DNA of 19,398 nt from JBOGGX01 sp050744245 (GCA_050744245.1 JBOGGX010000224.1:1-19398), one strand, 5' to 3'; positions 1 through 8,570 are shown, counted from the first letter of the stretch. The notes: a model not told the origin generated them from the letters alone. A program made the numbers and translations.

Positions 1-3000
1 GGTCCCGGTCGTCGTCCGCCGACGGGAACGGCAGCGACGGCGCCGGCTCGTCGGCCAGGGCCGGTCCCGCGCCCGGCGGGAGCCGGCTCGGCTCACCCGC
101 CTGGGCCACCCCGGCCGCCAGGTGAACTGCGGCGATCTTCCGCGACCGCACCGAGGGTGCCCGCTCCCCAACCCCGACCGCCTCGATCAGCGTGCCGATC
201 CCGTCGTCGATCCGGCCCCGCGCGATCTGGATGCGGCCCAGCGCCCCGAGCGCCTGGAGGGCGCCGTACCAGTCGCGCAGGTCGTTGAACGTCGCCGCCG
301 CCTCCTCGGCCAGCTCGAGCGCGCTCGCGGACCGGCCCGTCCACAGCTGCACCATCGCCACCAGAACCTGCATCATCGCCGCGGCCCACTTGTCGCCGCG
401 CTGCTCGGCCTCGGACAGGATCTGCTGGCCCAGCGTCTCGGCGTCGTCGAACCGCCCCTCCCAGTAGCGCACCCAGGCGAGCAGCCCCAACGCCCACCCG
501 AGTCCGCCGGCGTCGCCGATCTGGCGGAAGATGTCGATCGAATCGGTGAGCCAGGTCTCGGCCTGGTCGCCCCGGCCGCTGGTGAACGCGTGCCACGCCA
601 GGTTCTGGAGCACCCACGCCTCGCCCCGGCGGTCGCCCAGGTCACCGAAGATCTCGAGCGCCTCGCGGAAGGTCGTCACCGCCCCGTGGTCGTCGCCGGC
701 AAACATGCGGGTCATCCCGAGCGCCCTGAGCGACTCGGCCGTGGCCTGGCGGTCGCCGAGCCGGCGGAAGACGTCGATGGCGGTCGTGAGCGAGGCGGCC
801 GAGTCGCCGAGCTCGGCTGCCTTCTGCTCGACGACGCCGCGCCCGGCCAGGGCCCGGGCCTTGGCGTGCTCGTCGCCCGTCCGTTCGGCCAGGTCGATGG
901 CCGCGCACACGTCGTTGGTCGCCCGTTCGAGTTGGCGCAGGCTGGTCGACGCCCGGGCCCGAGCCAGCAGGAGCCGCAGCCGCCGTTCGGGGTCGATCCC
1001 GTCACCCAGCTCGATGCCCTTTGTGGCCAGCCGCTGCACGACCAGGTCGAGCTCGGCCTCCTCGGCCCGTTCGATCGCCTTTTCGATCCAGGTGAGGGCG
1101 TGCTCCCTGAGGTCGTCGGCCCAACCGGCGGGACGATCGCCCATCGGCCCGATCTCCGCCGCCAGCCGGGCCGCGGTGGCGTAATGATGGGCGATGCGGT
1201 CGGTGGCCGGACGGTCGTCGATGTGGGTCTCCATCCAGCGGGCCACCCCGGCGTGGCGCTTGGCCCGGTCGGCCTTGGTGAGCATCGAGTAGACGACCTC
1301 GCGCACGAGATCGGATCGGAACGACCACTGATCGCGGTCGACGACCAGCAGCTCCTTGGCCACCAGGCCCTCGAGACCGGGCTCGATCTTCGGCGCGCCG
1401 GACTCCTGGGCCATGATCCTGAGCCCCTCGAGGGTGCCCCTCCGGGCGAGCACGGCCGCGTCGGCCAGCACCCGTCGTTCTTCGAAGCTCAGCCCGTCGA
1501 GCCGCGCCGCCACCAGCCCCCGAAGGTTGTCGGGCAACTGGGTGAGGGTGGGGCTGGTGACCTCGACCCCATCGGGCCCGGCCGGGGCACCAGGTGCCTG
1601 CTCGCCGACCAGCGCCATGAGCTCCTCGAGGAAGAACGGGTTGCCGCCCGACCGGTCGAGCAGCATGTCGCGCAGGCCGGCCGGGAGGTCGTGGCCGCCC
1701 AGGGCGTCGAGCAGCTCGTCGGCCGAGTCCCGGTCGAGGGGATCGAGGTTGAGCACCACCGTGTTGTGCCGGCCGGGCTTGGGCTGCCACCGGTCGAGGA
1801 GCGACGGGCGGGCGGTGCCGATGAACGCCACCCGGCGCCCCGCGGCCCGCTCCAGGATGGTGTCGATCATCTCCAGCACGACGTCGTCCGCCCAATGGAG
1901 GTCGGAGAGCACGATCACCACCGACTGCCGGTGGGCCCACCCGTCGAGCAGGGTGAGCAGTGACCGGTTGACCTCCTCCCTGGCCCGCGAGGCGTCGATG
2001 CCGGCCAGCGGGCCGTCGTAGCCGAGCAGGTGGAGGATGCCGTTGGTGATGCGGCGGATCTCGTCGGGCGACGTCGACTCGCCGAGCACGAGCGAGACGG
2101 CCCCGTTGGTCTTGTCGCGGGCCGCGCCCACCGGATCGGACTGAGAGATCCCGAACCCGTGGCGCACGGCCTCGGCCACCGGCCACCACACGTTGGCCTC
2201 CCCGTAGGGCACGCACCGGCCCTCGAACACGACCGCGTCGTGGGTGCGCTCGGCCCGGGCCGCCACCTCCTCGGCCAGCCGGGTCTTGCCCATGCCGGCC
2301 TCGGCCACGACGAGCAGCAGGTGGGCCCGCTCCCGGGTGACCGAGGTGTCGACGGCCTGGCCGAGCAGGGCCAGCTCCCGTTCCCGCCCGACCAGCGGGC
2401 TCCGGCCCCGGCCCGGACGGGCCCCCGGCGGAAGCACCGCCTGCTCGGCGACCCAGGCCCGGACCGGCTCGCCCCGGCCCTTGGCCTCGACCTCGCCGAG
2501 GGCGGAGTACCGCACGGCCCGCCGGGTGGCCTGGAACGTGGCCGGCCCCACCACGACCTGGCCGGGGGCGGCGATCCCCTGCAGCCGGCTGGCGATGTTC
2601 ACCACGTCGCCCATCGCCGTGTAGTCACCGTCTGCCCTCAGCGAGCCGACCAGCACCTCGCCGGTGTTGATCCCGATGCGCATCTCGAGGTCGGAGACCC
2701 CGGACGCCGCCGACCAGTCGGACAGCGTGTGCAGCATCTGCATCCCGGCCCGCACCGCCCGGTCGGCGTCGTCCTCGTGGGCGACGGGGGCGCCGAAGAG
2801 GGCGACCACGGCATCGCCGAGGATCTTGTCGACCCGGCCGCCGAAGGCGCCGACGTCGGCGGCCAGCCGCTCGAAGGCGCTGTCGACGAGGTTCTTGACC
2901 TCCTCCGGGTCGCGTGACTCGGCCAGGGCGGTGAAGCCGACCAGGTCGGCGAAGAGCACGGTGACCACCCGCCGCTCGTCGGACACCCGCCGCAGCGACT

Positions 3001-3073
3001 GGCCGCAGGAGGGGCAGAAGCGAGCGTCGAGCGCGACCTCACCGCCGCAGGATGGACACGTGCCCCCCGTCAC
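1..3073 (-). CDS. Zinc-ribbon / class III adenylyl cyclase / AAA ATPase / TPR signalling protein (3' end outside window)
   Basis: The reading frame is open from GTG 3073 to the window edge (about 1024 residues seen, C-terminus missing). An N-terminal zinc ribbon has cysteines 6, 9, 20 and 23. A class III cyclase domain follows (about 36-205). Metal-binding aspartates are D43 and D87, purine-selecting residues are K83 and D156, and transition-state residues are N159 and R163. All six are canonical, so I infer an active adenylyl cyclase. Next comes a large ATPase of the AAA/STAND type with Walker A GMGKTR (K263) and a Walker B-like LSDLHWADD near residue 390. The last third is helical, TPR-like repeats. 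This cyclase-ATPase-TPR layout is a known actinobacterial sensor/regulator family. No HTH is visible, though one could lie beyond the edge. The GTG start has a TAGGCT -10 box seven bases upstream, fitting leaderless translation. The gene lies 47 bases behind the MocR gene but has its own promoter. Confidence 0.88.
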   Translation of the reverse strand, partial: MTGGTCPSCGGEVALDARFCPSCGQSLRRVSDERRVVTVLFADLVGFTALAESRDPEEVKNLVDSAFERLAADVGAFGGRVDKILGDAVVALFGAPVAHEDDADRAVRAGMQMLHTLSDWSAASGVSDLEMRIGINTGEVLVGSLRADGDYTAMGDVVNIASRLQGIAAPGQVVVGPATFQATRRAVRYSALGEVEAKGRGEPVRAWVAEQAVLPPGARPGRGRSPLVGRERELALLGQAVDTSVTRERAHLLLVVAEAGMGKTRLAEEVAARAERTHDAVVFEGRCVPYGEANVWWPVAEAVRHGFGISQSDPVGAARDKTNGAVSLVLGESTSPDEIRRITNGILHLLGYDGPLAGIDASRAREEVNRSLLTLLDGWAHRQSVVIVLSDLHWADDVVLEMIDTILERAAGRRVAFIGTARPSLLDRWQPKPGRHNTVVLNLDPLDRDSADELLDALGGHDLPAGLRDMLLDRSGGNPFFLEELMALVGEQAPGAPAGPDGVEVTSPTLTQLPDNLRGLVAARLDGLSFEERRVLADAAVLARRGTLEGLRIMAQESGAPKIEPGLEGLVAKELLVVDRDQWSFRSDLVREVVYSMLTKADRAKRHAGVARWMETHIDDRPATDRIAHHYATAARLAAEIGPMGDRPAGWADDLREHALTWIEKAIERAEEAELDLVVQRLATKGIELGDGIDPERRLRLLLARARASTSLRQLERATNDVCAAIDLAERTGDEHAKARALAGRGVVEQKAAELGDSAASLTTAIDVFRRLGDRQATAESLRALGMTRMFAGDDHGAVTTFREALEIFGDLGDRRGEAWVLQNLAWHAFTSGRGDQAETWLTDSIDIFRQIGDAGGLGWALGLLAWVRYWEGRFDDAETLGQQILSEAEQRGDKWAAAMMQVLVAMVQLWTGRSASALELAEEAAATFNDLRDWYGALQALGALGRIQIARGRIDDGIGTLIEAVGVGERAPSVRSRKIAAVHLAAGVAQAGEPSRLPPGAGPALADEPAPSLPFPSADDDRD

Positions 3074-3080
3074 AGCGGTC

Positions 3081-3086
3081 AGCCTA
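3081..3086 (-). promoter_or_regulatory. -10 element of the cyclase gene (leaderless type)
   Basis: Reading the minus strand, TAGGCT ends seven bases before GTG 3073, so transcription would begin at or beside the start codon. A TTGACC lies 20 bases upstream, rather far for a -35 box. No Shine-Dalgarno sequence precedes the start. Confidence 0.5.
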
Positions 3087-3120
3087 TGGGCGCCGGTCTC
3101 GAAGTCGGTCAAGTAATACC

Positions 3121-4485
3121 TCACGTTCGGATGCGCCTTCTTGGACGCGTCGAGCGGTCGAGAATCATCGCCAGGTCGTTCGCCAGCGCGCCGGCGTCGT
3201 CGGCGCCGAGCGCCGCGGTCGTCACCCTGATCGCGGGCCCGCTCCTGATCCTGAACCGTTCGCCGGTCGCCACCGCCCAACCGGCGTCCCCGAGGGCCGC
3301 CGCGACACCTGCCTCGTCCATCACGGGTATCCAGACGTTGAACCCCGAGCGGCTGTGCGCCTCGATCCCGTGCCCGGCGAGCCGCTCGACGAAGTGGAGG
3401 CGGCGGGCCGCGTAGCGCTCGGTGGCCCCGGCCACCAGCCGCTGCGCGGTCGGGTCGGCCCACAGCTCGGCCACCACCCGCTGGAGGATGGTGCTGACCC
3501 AGCCGGCACCGAGGGCCTGGCGCCCCGCCACCCGGGCCACGGTGAGCTCGTCGCCCGCGAGCACGGCCAGGCGGAGGTCGGGGCCCAGGGCCTTCGACAC
3601 CGACCGCACCACCGCCCACCGCGAGCGATGGCGGTCCCACAGCGTGTTGGCCGCGGCGCCGGCCACGGGGATGGCGTGGTCGTCCTCGACGATCAGGAGC
3701 TCGGCGGGGGATCGCAGCAGGCGGCGCAGCCGGCGGGCCCGATCGACGTCGAGCGCCGAACCGAACGGGTTCTGGCCCCTCGGGGTGATGACGAGCGCGT
3801 CGATCCCGTGGGCGATGGCGGCGGCCAGCCCGTCGGATCCGTCGGGTCGTGGACCTCGGTCGTCGACCGCGACGGGGACGATCTTGAGACCAAGGGCGCG
3901 CAGCAGGTCGAACAACGGAGGAAAGCCCGGGTCCTCCACGCCGACCCGGTCGCCCGGTCTGAGGTTGGCCAGCAGGACCCGTTCCACGCCGTCGAGGGCA
4001 CCGCTCACGACGGCCAGGTGGCCGGCCGGGATGCCGTCGGCCGCGAACTGGCGGCCCGCCTCCTCGAGCAGGCCAGGATCGTTGACCGCGGCGTCGTAGT
4101 TGCCGGCCGGGGCGCCGGCCTGCCGGGCGAGCGGCCCCAGGTCGGGCAGGAGCCGCGAGTCTGGGTGACCCGAGCTGAGGTCGCGCACGCCCGCGGGCAC
4201 GGGCCGGTCGGCCTGGACCACGAGCCCGGCCCCGCCGATGAGGGGAGGCCTGGGCGCCACCCTCGTCCCCTGCCGGCCCTGACCCTCGATGAGCCCCTGG
4301 CGCTTGAGGTCGCGGTACGCCGAGGCGACGGTGGCCGGGCTCACGACGAGACGCTCGGCCAGGCCGCGCACGGTGGGGAGGCGGTGACCGGGCTCCATGC
4401 GCCCGGCCACGATTCCCTGCTCGACGCTGGCCGCGATCTCCCTTGCCGTCCGACCGGTGGGGGCGGTAGGTTCTCGCAATGCCAT
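3121..4485 (-). CDS. MocR-family GntR regulator with aminotransferase-like domain
   Basis: 454 residues, the usual MocR length. Residues about 10-78 form a GntR winged helix-turn-helix (LPTVRGLAERLVVSPATV, then a TRV wing). Residues about 100-450 form a fold-type I aminotransferase domain with VEDPGFPP, TPRGQNPFG, VEDDH and the PLP-binding lysine K298 in SVSKALGP. The family binds PLP as an effector, usually regulates the neighbouring divergent gene, and rarely acts as an enzyme. Here the divergent neighbour encodes a pyridoxamine-phosphate-oxidase-like protein, so control of that gene is inferred. I chose ATG 4485 over an in-frame start 39 bases upstream. ATG 4485 sits eight bases after a TACAGT -10 box, and the extra residues are not GntR-like. 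The start overlaps the start of the opposite gene by seven bases. Confidence 0.9.
   Translation of the reverse strand: MALREPTAPTGRTAREIAASVEQGIVAGRMEPGHRLPTVRGLAERLVVSPATVASAYRDLKRQGLIEGQGRQGTRVAPRPPLIGGAGLVVQADRPVPAGVRDLSSGHPDSRLLPDLGPLARQAGAPAGNYDAAVNDPGLLEEAGRQFAADGIPAGHLAVVSGALDGVERVLLANLRPGDRVGVEDPGFPPLFDLLRALGLKIVPVAVDDRGPRPDGSDGLAAAIAHGIDALVITPRGQNPFGSALDVDRARRLRRLLRSPAELLIVEDDHAIPVAGAAANTLWDRHRSRWAVVRSVSKALGPDLRLAVLAGDELTVARVAGRQALGAGWVSTILQRVVAELWADPTAQRLVAGATERYAARRLHFVERLAGHGIEAHSRSGFNVWIPVMDEAGVAAALGDAGWAVATGERFRIRSGPAIRVTTAALGADDAGALANDLAMILDRSTRPRRRIRT
4443..4472 (+). promoter_or_regulatory. Promoter of the PPOX-like gene (-35 TTGCCG, -10 TAGGTT)
   Basis: TTGCCG (4443-4448) and TAGGTT (4467-4472) are 18 bases apart. 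The -10 box ends six bases before ATG 4479, so the mRNA is predicted to be leaderless. The whole promoter lies inside codons 5-15 of the opposite MocR gene. Confidence 0.5.
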
Positions 4486-5162
4486 CGGTTCGTACTGTAA
4501 CAAATCTGGAGTCGCCGCGCACAAAGATCCGGCGGCTGCCCGAGCGGGGCAGGTACGAGCGCTCAGACGCCGAGGCCGTGCTCGACGCCTGCCTGATCTG
4601 CCATCTCGGCTTCGTGGTCGACGATCGGCCGATCGTGATCCCGACGATCCAGGCCCGCGACGGCGACGTGGTCTACGTCCACGGCTCGGTCGCCAGCCGG
4701 GTGCTGCGGACGATGAAGGGCGGGGCCGACGTGTGCCTCACCGCCACGATCGTCGACGGGCTGGTGCTGGCCCGCTCGGCGTTCCACCACTCGATCAACT
4801 ACCGGTCGGTCGTGGTGCTCGGGCGGGCCACCGAGGTGGTGGAGCGGCCGCGGAAGCTGCGGGCGCTCGAGGTCATCACCAACCACGTGCTCGACGGCCG
4901 GTGGGACGACGTCCGCCGGCCCACCGAGAAGGAGCTCAGGGCGACCAGCGTGCTCGCCCTCCCGCTCCAGGAGGCGTCGGTGAAGGTGCGGTCGGGTCCC
5001 CCCTCCGACGACGACGCCGACTACGAACTGCCGGTCTGGGCCGGTGTGCTGCCGCTCTCGATGGTGGCCGGGGCACCGATGCCGGATCCGCGGCTGGCCC
5101 CGGGCGTCGACCTGCCCGCCACCGTGCGCCGGGCCGGCACCAACCCAAAATCGACGCACTGA
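4479..5162 (+). CDS. Pyridoxamine 5'-phosphate oxidase-like flavoprotein (Pyridox_ox_2 type)
   Basis: 227 residues. The sequence shows the hallmarks of the cytoplasmic FMN-binding split-barrel family that includes NimA-like proteins. Near the N-terminus is RLPERGRY, then DACLICHLGFVVDDRPIVIPT, VYVHGSVASR, DGLVLARSAFHHSINYRSVV and PVWAGVLPL. Members bind FMN or sometimes F420. The true substrate is unknown in most cases, so PdxH activity should not be assumed. ATG 4479 is the only reasonable start in this frame. It has a good promoter whose -10 ends six bases upstream. The gene is divergent from the MocR regulator with overlapping start regions, a common pairing that suggests PLP-responsive control. 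The last codons and the stop lie inside a large inverted repeat. Confidence 0.85.
   Translation: MPSVRTVTNLESPRTKIRRLPERGRYERSDAEAVLDACLICHLGFVVDDRPIVIPTIQARDGDVVYVHGSVASRVLRTMKGGADVCLTATIVDGLVLARSAFHHSINYRSVVVLGRATEVVERPRKLRALEVITNHVLDGRWDDVRRPTEKELRATSVLALPLQEASVKVRSGPPSDDDADYELPVWAGVLPLSMVAGAPMPDPRLAPGVDLPATVRRAGTNPKSTH
4494..4499 (-). promoter_or_regulatory. -10 element of the MocR gene (leaderless type)
   Basis: The minus strand reads TACAGT eight bases before ATG 4485. The box falls inside codons 6-7 of the opposite PPOX-like gene, so each gene's promoter is embedded in the other's coding sequence. Confidence 0.45.
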
Positions 5163-5191
5163 GCGCCGCCCAGCGGCGCGAGGTGCGTCGA
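5151..5191. terminator. Large two-stem inverted repeat at the end of the PPOX-like gene
   Basis: Outer arms TCGACGCAC (5151-5159) and GTGCGTCGA (5183-5191) are perfectly complementary. Inner arms GCGCCGC (5163-5169) and GCGGCGC (5173-5179) enclose a CCA loop. A 3x3 internal loop separates the stems, and its left side is the TGA stop codon. No T tract follows on the plus strand, but AAAA precedes the structure, so on the minus strand it resembles an intrinsic terminator with four U. It probably ends the PPOX-like transcript and insulates the next promoter. Confidence 0.6.
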
Positions 5192-5211
5192 GAATCGCCG
5201 ATGCCAGCCCG

Positions 5212-5217
5212 TACGCT
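5212..5217 (+). promoter_or_regulatory. -10 element of the ABC ATPase gene (leaderless type)
   Basis: TACGCT is followed by seven bases and then ATG 5225. This decides the start in favour of ATG 5225 over ATG 5201, which lies upstream of the box. No clear -35 is seen. Confidence 0.5.
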
Positions 5218-5224
5218 GCCTCCC

Positions 5225-5989
5225 ATGACCGTCACCACCGATGCCGCCCCGCCGCCCGCCACCGGAACGCCGGCGGCCCACACGATCGACTCGGTCAAGG
5301 TCTACGGATCGGGCGACGCCCAGGTGCGAGCCCTCGCCGGCGTGACCGTCGAGTTCGACCAGGGCCGGTTCACCGCCATCATGGGCCCGTCGGGCTCGGG
5401 GAAGTCGACGCTCATGCATTGCGTGGCCGGGCTCGACACGCTCACCTCGGGGCGGGCGTTCATCGGCGACACCGAGCTGGGAACGCTGTCCGACAAGGAG
5501 CTCACGCTCGTCCGCCGGGAGAAGGTGGGGTTCGTGTTCCAGGCGTTCAACCTGATCCCGACGCTCGACGCCATCGAGAACATCACCCTCCCGCTCGACC
5601 TGGCCGGCCGCGACCCCGACCGGGCCTGGCTCGACGAGGTCGTCGCGACCGTCGGGCTCGGCGACCGGCTCACCCACCGGCCGTCGGAGCTGTCGGGCGG
5701 CCAGCAGCAGAGGGTGGCCATCGCCCGGGCGCTCGCCAGCCGACCGGAGATCGTCTTCGCCGACGAGCCGACGGGCAACCTCGACTCCCGCTCCAGCGGC
5801 GAGATCCTCGAGTTCATGAGCGGCGCGGTCCGCGGCCTGGGCCAGACGATCGTCATGGTGACCCACGACCCGGTCGCCGCCGGCCACGCCGACCTGGTCC
5901 TGTTCCTGAGCGACGGCAAGATCGTCGACCAGATGCCGGAGCCGACCGCCGAACGGGTCCTCGACCGCCTGAAGCAGTTCGGGGATTGA
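5225..5989 (+). CDS. ABC transporter ATP-binding protein, MacB/LolD type
   Basis: 254 residues, cytoplasmic ATPase subunit. Walker A GPSGSGKST is at 54-62, the Q-loop glutamine near 106, the signature LSGGQQQR at 156-163, Walker B IVFADE at 177-182, the D-loop NLDS just after, and the switch histidine H214. The short loop and the phrase FQAFNLIPTLDAIENI are typical of MacB/LolD/FtsE-like ATPases that work with FtsX-fold permeases. Such a permease follows seven bases later, so the two form one operon. The family drives export or mechanical work at the outer face of the membrane (antimicrobial efflux, lipoprotein release, peptide sensing) rather than uptake. The substrate cannot be read from the sequence. 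The first 20 residues are a loose Ala/Pro/Thr-rich tail. Confidence 0.93.
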   Translation: MTVTTDAAPPPATGTPAAHTIDSVKVYGSGDAQVRALAGVTVEFDQGRFTAIMGPSGSGKSTLMHCVAGLDTLTSGRAFIGDTELGTLSDKELTLVRREKVGFVFQAFNLIPTLDAIENITLPLDLAGRDPDRAWLDEVVATVGLGDRLTHRPSELSGGQQQRVAIARALASRPEIVFADEPTGNLDSRSSGEILEFMSGAVRGLGQTIVMVTHDPVAAGHADLVLFLSDGKIVDQMPEPTAERVLDRLKQFGD

Positions 5990-5996
5990 TCTCGGC

Positions 5997-8549
5997 TTGC
6001 TCCGCTACACGCTGAAGTCGTTCTGGGCGCACAAGCGGCGACTGGTCAGCACCTTCGTCGCCATCGTGCTGGGCGTCGGGTTCGTGGCCGGGGCCATGGT
6101 GCTGGGCAACACCCTCAACCGGGCCTACGACGACATCTTCGCCGCCGCCACCCAGGGCACCGATGCGTTCGTCCGGAGCGCGAATGCCGTCGGCAGTGAC
6201 TTCGGTGAGCAGCGGGCCAGGATCGACAGCGGCCTGGCCGACCAGGTCGGCCGGCTCGACGGCGTGGCCGCGGCGGAACCGGTGATCGCCACGCTCGTCC
6301 AGCTCGTCGGGCCGGACGGCGAACCCGTCCGCGACACCGCGTTCGGCCCGCCGACGACGGGCGAGCGGTGGGGAGAGGTCGACGAGCTCAACCCGTGGGA
6401 GGTCGTCCAGGGCGACCCGCCCGCGCTCGAGGACGACGTCGTCATCGACCGGCTCAGCGCCGAACGACGCGACATCGGGATCAGCGATCCGGTGACCCTC
6501 ATCGCCAACACCGGACCCGTGCGGATGACGGTCAGCGGCATCGCCACCATCGCCGGACAGGACAGCCTGGGCGGGGCGGGCACGGTCCTGGTGGCGCCGA
6601 TCGTGGCCGAGGAGCTGCTGAGCGAGCCGGGCCGGGCCGACGGCATCGCGGTGGTCGGCGCCGGCGACCTGGCGCAGGAGGAGCTGGTCGACCGGATCGA
6701 GGCCGGGCTCGCCGAAACCGCGGACGCCCCGGACCTCGAGGTCATCACCGGCGCCGAGCTCACCGAGGAGAACCAGAGCGCGATCGGCGAGATCATCGAC
6801 TTCATCACCCTGGTCCCCCTGGTCTTCGCCCTCATCTCGCTCGTGACCGGGTTGTTCATCATCGCCAACACCTTCGCCATCCTCCTGGCCCAGCGCAGCC
6901 GGGAGATGGCGCTGCTGCGGGCGGTGGGCGCCAGCCGCGGCCAGGTGGTGCGGTCGGTGCTGTCGGAGTCGCTGCTGCTCGGCCTGGTGGCGTCGACGGG
7001 CGGCGTCGGCTTCGGGCTCGTCGTCGCGATCGTCCTGCGCCGGTTCGCGGGCGGCGGCAACCTGCCGCCGACGCCGCTCGTCCTCACGCCGACGGTCGTG
7101 ATGCTGTCGATCTCGGTCGGCGTGCTCATCACGATGGCGGCCAGCGTGCTCCCGGCATGGAAGGCGTCGCGCGTGCCGCCGGTCGCAGCCATGCGCGACG
7201 TCGCCATCGAGGACACCCGCGCCTCACGCCTCCGTCTCGCCGCCGGCGTGGTGGCCGTCGGCGCCGGCGTGGCCACCGTCCTGGCCGCCGTGTTCGGCGC
7301 CGCGTCGGAGCCGGCGATCGTGGCCGGGGTCGGCGTCGGCCTCGTGCTGCTCGGCACCATCCTCGTCGGACCGGCGCTGGCCGGGCCGCTCGGGCGGGCC
7401 CTCGGCGCACCGCTCCCTCGCGTGGCCGGCGTGGCCGGGAAGCTGGCCCGCCAGAACTCGATCCGCAGTCCGAGGCGCACCGCGGCGACGGCATCGGCCC
7501 TGCTCGTCGGGGTCGCCGTGGTGGGGTTCGTCGTGGTCTTCGTGGCGTCGCTCCGGGCCACGATCACCTCGGCGATCGATCTGGCCTTCGCCGGCGACCT
7601 GGTCGTCGACTCCGGCATCTTCAACGTCGGCGGCTTCGCGCCCGATGTCGCCGATCGGATCGACGGCCTGGACGACGTCGACGCGGCCACCGGGCTGCGG
7701 ACGGGACAGGTCGATGTCGACGGTGACAGCACCTTCGGGGTCGCGATCGACGCCGCCGTGCTGGCCGGCGTGGTCGACATCGGCGTCACCGACGGTTCGC
7801 TGGCGAACCTGGCCGACGGCCAGATCGCCATCGGCGGCGACGTGGCCGCCGAGCGGGCCTGGACGCTCGGCGACGCGATCGAGGTGCGCTTTCCCGAGAC
7901 CGGCACGCAGACCGTCACCGTGGCTGCGCTCTTCGACCGGGCCGAGGTGCTCGGCCCGTTCCTGTTCGACCTCAGCCTGTGGGCCGCCAACGTCCCGAAC
8001 GAGCTCGACAATCAGATCCTGGTGAACCTGGCCGACGGGGTCGATCCCGAGCGGGCCACGGCCGCCATCGAGGACATCGTGGCCGACTACCCGACGGCCC
8101 GGGTGCTCGACGCCACTGCGTTCAAGGAGCAGATCTCCGGCCAGGTCAACGGGCTGCTGGCGCTGGTGTTCATCCTGCTGTCGATGGCATTCCTCATCGC
8201 GCTGCTCGGCATCGCCAACGCGCTGTCGCTCTCGGTCCACGAGCGGACGCGGGAGCTCGGCCTGTTGCGGGCGGTCGGCATGACCAGGCCGCAGCTCCGC
8301 CGCATGGTGCGCTGGGAGGCGGCGGTGGTCGCCGTGCTCGGGACGGTGCTCGGCCTGGTCGTCGGCGTGTTCTTCGGCTGGGCCATGGTGCGGGCCCTGC
8401 GCGACGAAGGGATCGACCGGTTCGCCGTCGGGCCCGGCCTGCTCGCCGCGGTGGTGGCGGCGTCGGCCGTGGCCGGCATCCTGGCCGCCCCCCGACCGGC
8501 CTACCGGGCGGCCCGGCTCAACGTGCTGGCGGCGATCGCGTACGAATGA
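5997..8549 (+). CDS. ABC transporter permease with two FtsX domains
   Basis: 850 residues, partner of the ATPase just upstream. A first membrane helix lies at about 17-40, followed by an extracytoplasmic MacB-like domain (about 45-255). A first FtsX unit of three helices follows (about 265-400; it includes TGLFIIANTFAILL). Two further helices and another are at about 410-530, then a second outer domain (about 540-705), then a final FtsX unit of three helices (about 715-845; it includes ALLGIANALSLSV). Both units carry the typical E(M/L)xLLRAVG coupling motif after their first helix. The duplicated layout is usual for actinobacterial permeases of this family. The best start is TTG 5997, seven bases after the ATPase stop. 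It has only a distant GGGG as ribosome site, so translation is probably coupled. ATT 5985 is a less likely alternative. Confidence 0.9.
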   Translation: MLRYTLKSFWAHKRRLVSTFVAIVLGVGFVAGAMVLGNTLNRAYDDIFAAATQGTDAFVRSANAVGSDFGEQRARIDSGLADQVGRLDGVAAAEPVIATLVQLVGPDGEPVRDTAFGPPTTGERWGEVDELNPWEVVQGDPPALEDDVVIDRLSAERRDIGISDPVTLIANTGPVRMTVSGIATIAGQDSLGGAGTVLVAPIVAEELLSEPGRADGIAVVGAGDLAQEELVDRIEAGLAETADAPDLEVITGAELTEENQSAIGEIIDFITLVPLVFALISLVTGLFIIANTFAILLAQRSREMALLRAVGASRGQVVRSVLSESLLLGLVASTGGVGFGLVVAIVLRRFAGGGNLPPTPLVLTPTVVMLSISVGVLITMAASVLPAWKASRVPPVAAMRDVAIEDTRASRLRLAAGVVAVGAGVATVLAAVFGAASEPAIVAGVGVGLVLLGTILVGPALAGPLGRALGAPLPRVAGVAGKLARQNSIRSPRRTAATASALLVGVAVVGFVVVFVASLRATITSAIDLAFAGDLVVDSGIFNVGGFAPDVADRIDGLDDVDAATGLRTGQVDVDGDSTFGVAIDAAVLAGVVDIGVTDGSLANLADGQIAIGGDVAAERAWTLGDAIEVRFPETGTQTVTVAALFDRAEVLGPFLFDLSLWAANVPNELDNQILVNLADGVDPERATAAIEDIVADYPTARVLDATAFKEQISGQVNGLLALVFILLSMAFLIALLGIANALSLSVHERTRELGLLRAVGMTRPQLRRMVRWEAAVVAVLGTVLGLVVGVFFGWAMVRALRDEGIDRFAVGPGLLAAVVAASAVAGILAAPRPAYRAARLNVLAAIAYE

Positions 8550-8552
8550 CTC

Positions 8553-8570
8553 GAGCCCGAAGGGCGAGCG
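8553..8570. repeat. 18-bp dispersed repeat, copy 1
   Basis: GAGCCCGAAGGGCGAGCG begins three bases after the permease stop codon. An identical copy lies at 18510-18527. The core GCCCGAAGGGC is a small inverted repeat with a GAA loop. Two exact 18-mers 10 kb apart in unrelated contexts suggest a dispersed genomic motif, although only two copies can be seen here. Confidence 0.55.

Noticed and set aside
122..1963. 613-codon open frame on the plus strand opposite the cyclase/ATPase gene
   Set aside because: Its translation is Arg/Pro/Gly-rich without any domain, while the minus strand encodes continuous ATPase and TPR sequence. It is a GC-rich antisense shadow.
3052..4500. 482-codon plus-strand frame opposite the MocR gene
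   Set aside because: The opposite frame holds a complete GntR-aminotransferase protein; this one has no recognisable sequence.
4486..4524. Upstream in-frame start that adds 13 residues to the MocR protein
   Set aside because: It lies beyond the predicted -10 box and would deepen the overlap with the PPOX-like gene; the added residues do not fit the GntR domain.
5201..5224. Earlier ATG for the ABC ATPase
   Set aside because: It lies upstream of the TACGCT -10 box that points to ATG 5225, and the extra residues are not conserved in kind.
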